The notes under the pieces were generated by a model that saw only the letters and a list, made by a program, of their open reading frames with translations, searched no databases and was not told the DNA's origin. Position numbers and translations under genes: made by a program. DNA of 18,649 nt from Candidatus Kapaibacterium sp. (GTDB taxonomy: Bacteria; Bacteroidota; Ignavibacteria; Kapaibacteriales; UBA2268). How positions within the stretch are numbered: position 1 is the stretch's first letter; each line of letters starts with the position of its first letter. Shown here piece by piece: positions 15,411 through 18,649 of the stretch. The DNA is taken from positions 1 through 18,649 of the forward strand of contig JAQUZU010000002.1 in assembly GCA_028691175.1 (NCBI GenBank). The letters are read 5' to 3'.

Positions 15411-16535
15411 ATGAGTTTATGTACTTTAATGGCGACTGCCGACAAATATTTGCGGCCGGCTCTGAACGGAATCAGCCCGAAATTTGCAGTTCGGGTTTAT
15501 TCGCCCGGCAGAAAAATCTTTCTCAAAATGCTTGCAAACGAGTCGCTCGACGGACGTAGCGTCGTGCCGGAAAAATATCGTCGCACGCTGTGGGGAATCG
15601 ATTTTTATTCGACATTAATGAACTCGGCCGGAATGTTTAAGCACGGTGAAGGCTATGAAACTGCGTTCAGACAGGGTGCTGGAGCGTATCTCTGCGGAAC
15701 TTCAACCGATAAACCGCGCCTTGGAAACGCAAAATTCGGCGTGAAAACCCCGTTTATTTCATATCCGTACTCCGGTGCTTCGTCGAATTGGATGGGCTTG
15801 CCGAACTTCGGGCATGACGATCTTGCCACAAGAATTCAGAAAATCGAGAAACATTCACTCTGCCCGATCGGAGTAAGTCTAAGTCCGCAGCCGGATGCCG
15901 ATAGCCTCGAAGACAGTGCCGCCGGAGTTGTTCGCGGATTGAATATTTTCGATAAAACGCAGGCGGATTTTGCGGAAATCAACGAAAGTTGCCCGAATGT
16001 GCCTCATGATGTTGCTTGCGGTGCAAAGAATGCTCCGGATGCAAACATGGTTGCCCGCCTCGAAATAATTTCTCGCGAGTTTCTCAAAAAACGAAATCGC
16101 AATTTTCCGGTTATAGTGAAATTTTCGAACGATACAGATCCGATGCTTGTTCCGCAGTTGCTCGAATGCTTGGTTTCGCTCGGCTTCGACGGCGTGAATT
16201 TCGGCAATACCTCGACTGATTACGATAAATTGCACCCGCTTTTCGAAGAGCAGGACTTGCCTGCACTCGATTATTTTATCAAGAATTTCGGTGGCGGAGT
16301 CAGCGGAAAAGTCTTGCGACATAAATCATACGAACTTTGCTATACTGCACTCGCGAACCTGAAAACCATGAACGTTCCGCAGGAATTCCGGGTTGTTCGC
16401 ACGGGCGGAGTTGCCGAGTATTCCGATATTGAAAAGTCCGAACATGTCGGAGTAGACCTGAACCAATGGTTTACCGGATATTTTGAGGCATTTGCAGAAT
16501 ATGGGCATGATTTATATACGCAGATTTTAAAATAA
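15411..16535 (+). CDS. Dihydroorotate dehydrogenase-like flavoprotein
   Basis: The 374-residue protein is a TIM-barrel FMN enzyme of the dihydroorotate dehydrogenase family, which oxidises dihydroorotate to orotate in pyrimidine synthesis. Visible: MNSAGMFKHGEGYE at 70-83 in the place of the NPxGxxxxxGE segment, INESCPNVP at 190-198, VIVKFSND (K237) at 234-241, NFGNTSTDY at 263-271, FGGGVSGKVL at 293-302, and TGGV at 331-334 for phosphate binding. The SCPN motif puts Cys194 where class 1 enzymes have their catalytic base, while the GGGVSG segment and the ~60-residue N-terminal region look more like class 2. Specificity is therefore uncertain; it may be a divergent pyrD or a paralogue. It probably shares a transcript with the lipoprotein upstream. 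Confidence 0.75.
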   Translation: MSLCTLMATADKYLRPALNGISPKFAVRVYSPGRKIFLKMLANESLDGRSVVPEKYRRTLWGIDFYSTLMNSAGMFKHGEGYETAFRQGAGAYLCGTSTDKPRLGNAKFGVKTPFISYPYSGASSNWMGLPNFGHDDLATRIQKIEKHSLCPIGVSLSPQPDADSLEDSAAGVVRGLNIFDKTQADFAEINESCPNVPHDVACGAKNAPDANMVARLEIISREFLKKRNRNFPVIVKFSNDTDPMLVPQLLECLVSLGFDGVNFGNTSTDYDKLHPLFEEQDLPALDYFIKNFGGGVSGKVLRHKSYELCYTALANLKTMNVPQEFRVVRTGGVAEYSDIEKSEHVGVDLNQWFTGYFEAFAEYGHDLYTQILK

Positions 16536-16552
16536 AAAAATATACGCAAAAC

Positions 16553-16583
16553 TTTGATTTGTCGAAAAAAGTCCGTAATTTAA
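16553..16583 (+). promoter_or_regulatory. Candidate promoter of the HMG-CoA lyase-like operon
   Basis: TTTG at 16553-16556 and TAATTTAA at 16576-16583, 19 bases apart, are a partial match to the Bacteroidota promoter (last two bases of TAnnTTTG differ). It lies 45 bases before the ATG at 16629. Confidence 0.3.
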
Positions 16584-16628
16584 TAAACAGATTACTTTTA
16601 ATGATTATTAATTATACGGGCGAAAAAA

Positions 16629-17537
16629 ATGCATAGAATTAATATTCACTGCGTAGGAATGCGCGACGGCTTGCAAATGGAAAAAACCGTTGTGCCGACA
16701 GATGTTAAAATTCAATGGGTAGAGGGACTCTACAAAGCAAACCCGGATATTGTTCAAATCGGCTCGTTCGTGCATAAAGAGCGAATGCCGCAAATGGCGG
16801 ACACGGACGAACTGTTTATAGAATTGAATAAGCGCGGAACGAAGCCGGAAGGAGTGACGCTCAGCGGGCTTGTATTAAACGAAAAAGGACTCGAAAGAGC
16901 GATGAATTGCGGTGTGGGCATGGTCTGCATCGGGGCGTCTGCCTCGGAAACCCATTCCATGAAAAACACAGGCAAGACGGTTGAAGATGCCGTTTCGAGA
17001 TTGATCAAAATGGCACAGGAAGTCGAAAAAACAAATATTAAATTGCAGGTCTCGGTGCAGAGTGCATTCGGCTGCGGCTTCGAAGGCGATATTGACGAAA
17101 ATAAAATTTATGGCATTGTAGACCGATATCTCAATGCAGGAATAAAACTTATAAGCCTGGCAGATACAGCGGGTTATGCTAATCCGTCTCAGGTGGAACG
17201 AATATATAATAAGGTATTTTCCATGGCACCGGACGATGTAGAATTTGCGTGCCATTTTCATAATACATTCGGAATGGGTCTTGCAAATTGCTATGCCGCA
17301 TATAAAGCCGGAGTGCAATATTTCGAGGCGGCGTTCGGCGGCCTGGGCGGATGTCCGTTTACAAAAAAAGCGGCAGGAAATGTTCCGACCGAGGATTTAG
17401 TCGAAATGTTCCAAAATATGGGGCGTATAAAGCATATAAATATTGACGCATTGAATGATGTGGCAAAATCCATAAGCGAGTATTTCGGCAGAGAATTGCC
17501 CGGATATGTCTATAAAACCGGATCTATAAAACATTAA
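16629..17537 (+). CDS. Hydroxymethylglutaryl-CoA lyase-like protein
   Basis: The 302-residue protein is a DRE-TIM metallolyase of the HMG-CoA lyase group, which cleaves HMG-CoA to acetoacetate and acetyl-CoA in leucine breakdown and ketogenesis. Key residues are in place: R12-D13 in GMRDGLQ, metal ligands H209 and H211 in HFHNT, catalytic-loop C242 in GLGGCPF, and N251 nine residues later (AAGN). SASETHSMKN at 104-113 is the usual SxSExxxxxN segment. Several conserved positions differ from classical enzymes: GPRDGLQNE is GMRDGLQME, HDT is HNT, and the DSSVAG stretch is EAAFGG, so it may belong to a divergent clade. It is followed by tadA after 2 bases. Confidence 0.85.
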   Translation: MHRINIHCVGMRDGLQMEKTVVPTDVKIQWVEGLYKANPDIVQIGSFVHKERMPQMADTDELFIELNKRGTKPEGVTLSGLVLNEKGLERAMNCGVGMVCIGASASETHSMKNTGKTVEDAVSRLIKMAQEVEKTNIKLQVSVQSAFGCGFEGDIDENKIYGIVDRYLNAGIKLISLADTAGYANPSQVERIYNKVFSMAPDDVEFACHFHNTFGMGLANCYAAYKAGVQYFEAAFGGLGGCPFTKKAAGNVPTEDLVEMFQNMGRIKHINIDALNDVAKSISEYFGRELPGYVYKTGSIKH

Positions 17538-17539
17538 TA

Positions 17540-18001
17540 ATGCAAAAATACAGAAAATTCATGTCGCCGGCTATCGAAGAGGCTCGCAAAGCACTCGAGA
17601 CCGGCGACATTCCGATTGGAGCCGTCATTACTTGTAGGGACGAAATAGTTTCGCGTGCACATAATGAAATCGAAAAAAGCGGTAATCCGCTTGCACATGC
17701 CGAAGTGCTCGCAATTGAGCGGGCGACGGCGAAACTCGGAACAAAATTTCTGAATGATTGCTCAATATTTGTAACTGTCGAACCCTGTCCGATGTGTGCC
17801 GGTGCAATAGTGCTCGCACGAGTGGGCAAGGTGGTTTTTGGGGCGAACGAACCGAAATTCGGAGCGTGCGGTTCGCTGTATATGATTGCGGCGGACGAGC
17901 GGCTGAACCATCAGGCGAAAATTATCGGCGGAATTATGGAAGCCGAATGTGCGGAATTAATCAAAGATTTTTTTAGGGCAAAGAGAGAAAATAATGTTTG
18001 A
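17540..18001 (+). CDS. tadA: tRNA-specific adenosine deaminase TadA
   Basis: The 153-residue protein is a CMP/dCMP-deaminase-fold enzyme that converts A34 to inosine in tRNA-Arg(ACG), needed for reading CGN codons. Zinc-binding and catalytic motifs are complete: H53-A-E55 and P82-C83-P84-M85-C86-A. IGAVI near residue 26 and the ARVGKVVFGANEPKFGACGSL segment are typical of TadA rather than of other deaminases. Length is normal. The ATG follows the HMG-CoA lyase stop by 2 bases and the end overlaps the rsmI start by 8 bases, so the three genes form one tight operon. Confidence 0.95.
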   Translation: MQKYRKFMSPAIEEARKALETGDIPIGAVITCRDEIVSRAHNEIEKSGNPLAHAEVLAIERATAKLGTKFLNDCSIFVTVEPCPMCAGAIVLARVGKVVFGANEPKFGACGSLYMIAADERLNHQAKIIGGIMEAECAELIKDFFRAKRENNV

Positions 18002-18649
18002 AAACGAGGATTTGAACGAAAAACTTTCGCCGGCACTGTACCTTGTGCCGACACCGATCGGAAATGTAGAGGATATAACCCTGCGGGCACTTAAAGTGCT
18101 GGCAAATGCCGATATTGTGGCTTGCGAGGATACGCGCACAAGTGCGGTTTTGCTGAAAAAAATCGGAGTGCATGCGCTGCAATTAACCAGTTATCACGAG
18201 TATAACGAACGCGAAAAAGCACCACAACTTGCGAAATTGATCGAAGAAGGGAAGTCGATTGCTCTGATTTCTGATGCAGGAATGCCCGCTTTGAGCGATC
18301 CGGGGTATCGCCTGATTAACGAAACGATAGGTCTCGGGCAGACGATTGTTCCGCTTCCCGGTGCAAATGCACTTCTTCCGGCACTTGCAGCGAGCGGTTT
18401 CCCGACGAATGAGTTTATGTTTATGGGATTTCCACCTCAGAAAAAAGGTCGCAAAACGTATCTCGAACGCCTTGCGTCGCGAGATTGCACGGTGATTGCG
18501 TATGAATCCACTCACCGCATTGTAAAATTTATCGGCGAAATTGCCGAATATTGTGGCGAAGATCGTCGCGTATGCATTGCACGAGAGATCTCGAAAATTT
18601 ATGAGGAGTTTATCCGCGGCACAGCCGGCGAGGTCAGGCAAATCGTAGC
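17994..18649 (+). CDS. rsmI: 16S rRNA cytidine(1402)-2'-O-methyltransferase RsmI (3' end missing)
   Basis: The open frame starting at 17994 runs off the window edge without a stop. The visible ~218 residues match RsmI, a SAM-dependent SpoU-unrelated tetrapyrrole-methylase-fold enzyme that modifies C1402 of 16S rRNA. LYLVPTPIGNVEDITLRAL opens the domain, then ACEDTRTSAVLLKKIG, SYHEYNER, ISDAGMPALSDPG, LPGANALLPALAASGFP and MGFPPQKKGRK follow in the family order. The glycine-rich AGTPxxSDPG loop reads AGMPALSDPG here, a Thr-to-Met change at a usually conserved position. The ATG lies within the end of tadA in another frame (8-base overlap), indicating translational coupling. Confidence 0.95.
   Translation, partial: MFENEDLNEKLSPALYLVPTPIGNVEDITLRALKVLANADIVACEDTRTSAVLLKKIGVHALQLTSYHEYNEREKAPQLAKLIEEGKSIALISDAGMPALSDPGYRLINETIGLGQTIVPLPGANALLPALAASGFPTNEFMFMGFPPQKKGRKTYLERLASRDCTVIAYESTHRIVKFIGEIAEYCGEDRRVCIAREISKIYEEFIRGTAGEVRQIV

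Noticed and set aside
1..18649. Mobile elements, CRISPR arrays, tRNA/rRNA genes, toxin-antitoxin or defence systems
   Set aside because: No transposase, integrase, regularly spaced repeats, tRNA-like cloverleaf or known defence domain was seen; the dense coding and ordinary housekeeping content speak for core chromosome.

Overview
The window is a chromosomal stretch of a free-living bacterium, most likely from the Bacteroidota/FCB group. Three things support this. Two secreted proteins end in type IX secretion (T9SS)-like C-terminal sorting domains, one of them with the PNPFNP motif common in Ignavibacteria- and Kapabacteria-like lineages. An exact match to the Bacteroidota promoter (TTTG, 20 bases, TAnnTTTG) lies at 14705-14736. 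The POT transporter and the PurN domain have Bacteroidota-like sequence features. I cannot place the organism more finely. I see no tRNA, rRNA, CRISPR array, transposase, phage gene or recognised defence system, and every gap between genes is under 300 bases.

Layout. Positions 1-3025 (+) hold the end of a secreted Ig-like protein, an OmpR-family response regulator without a kinase, a small MazG-like pyrophosphohydrolase that overlaps it by 8 bases, and a YdfG-like short-chain dehydrogenase. Positions 3030-5458 (-) hold a secreted HExxH metalloprotease with a T9SS domain and, one base downstream, a DUF6438-type lipoprotein, closed by a strong terminator. Positions 5599-8491 (+) hold a tight operon: meaB, a single-frame fusion of RdgB (XTP/dITP diphosphatase) with PurN (GAR formyltransferase), and a small PepSY-type membrane protein, ending in a terminator. 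Positions 8511-10082 (-) hold a POT-family peptide transporter. Positions 10316-12065 (+) hold pth and a chorismatase (FkbO/Hyg5-like) homologue. Positions 12149-13471 (-) hold clpX. Positions 13611-16535 (+) hold a chorismate mutase-DAHP synthase fusion, then a lipoprotein and a dihydroorotate-dehydrogenase-like enzyme that share a Bacteroidota-type promoter. Positions 16629-18649 (+) hold an HMG-CoA lyase-like gene, tadA and the 5' part of rsmI, very tightly spaced.

How the genes work together. Most are housekeeping genes: nucleotide-pool cleaning and purine synthesis (MazG-like, RdgB-PurN), translation (pth, tadA, rsmI), proteolysis (clpX) and aromatic biosynthesis (DAHP synthase). MeaB and the HMG-CoA lyase-like enzyme point to B12-dependent methylmalonyl-CoA metabolism and leucine or acyl-CoA breakdown. 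The DAHP synthase-chorismate mutase and the chorismatase homologue, about 1.5 kb apart around clpX, both bear on chorismate. The items most worth a second look are the RdgB-PurN fusion, the stand-alone chorismatase homologue, the mixed-class dihydroorotate dehydrogenase-like protein, and inverted repeats in the two divergent intergenic regions. I did not find an obviously new multi-gene system.
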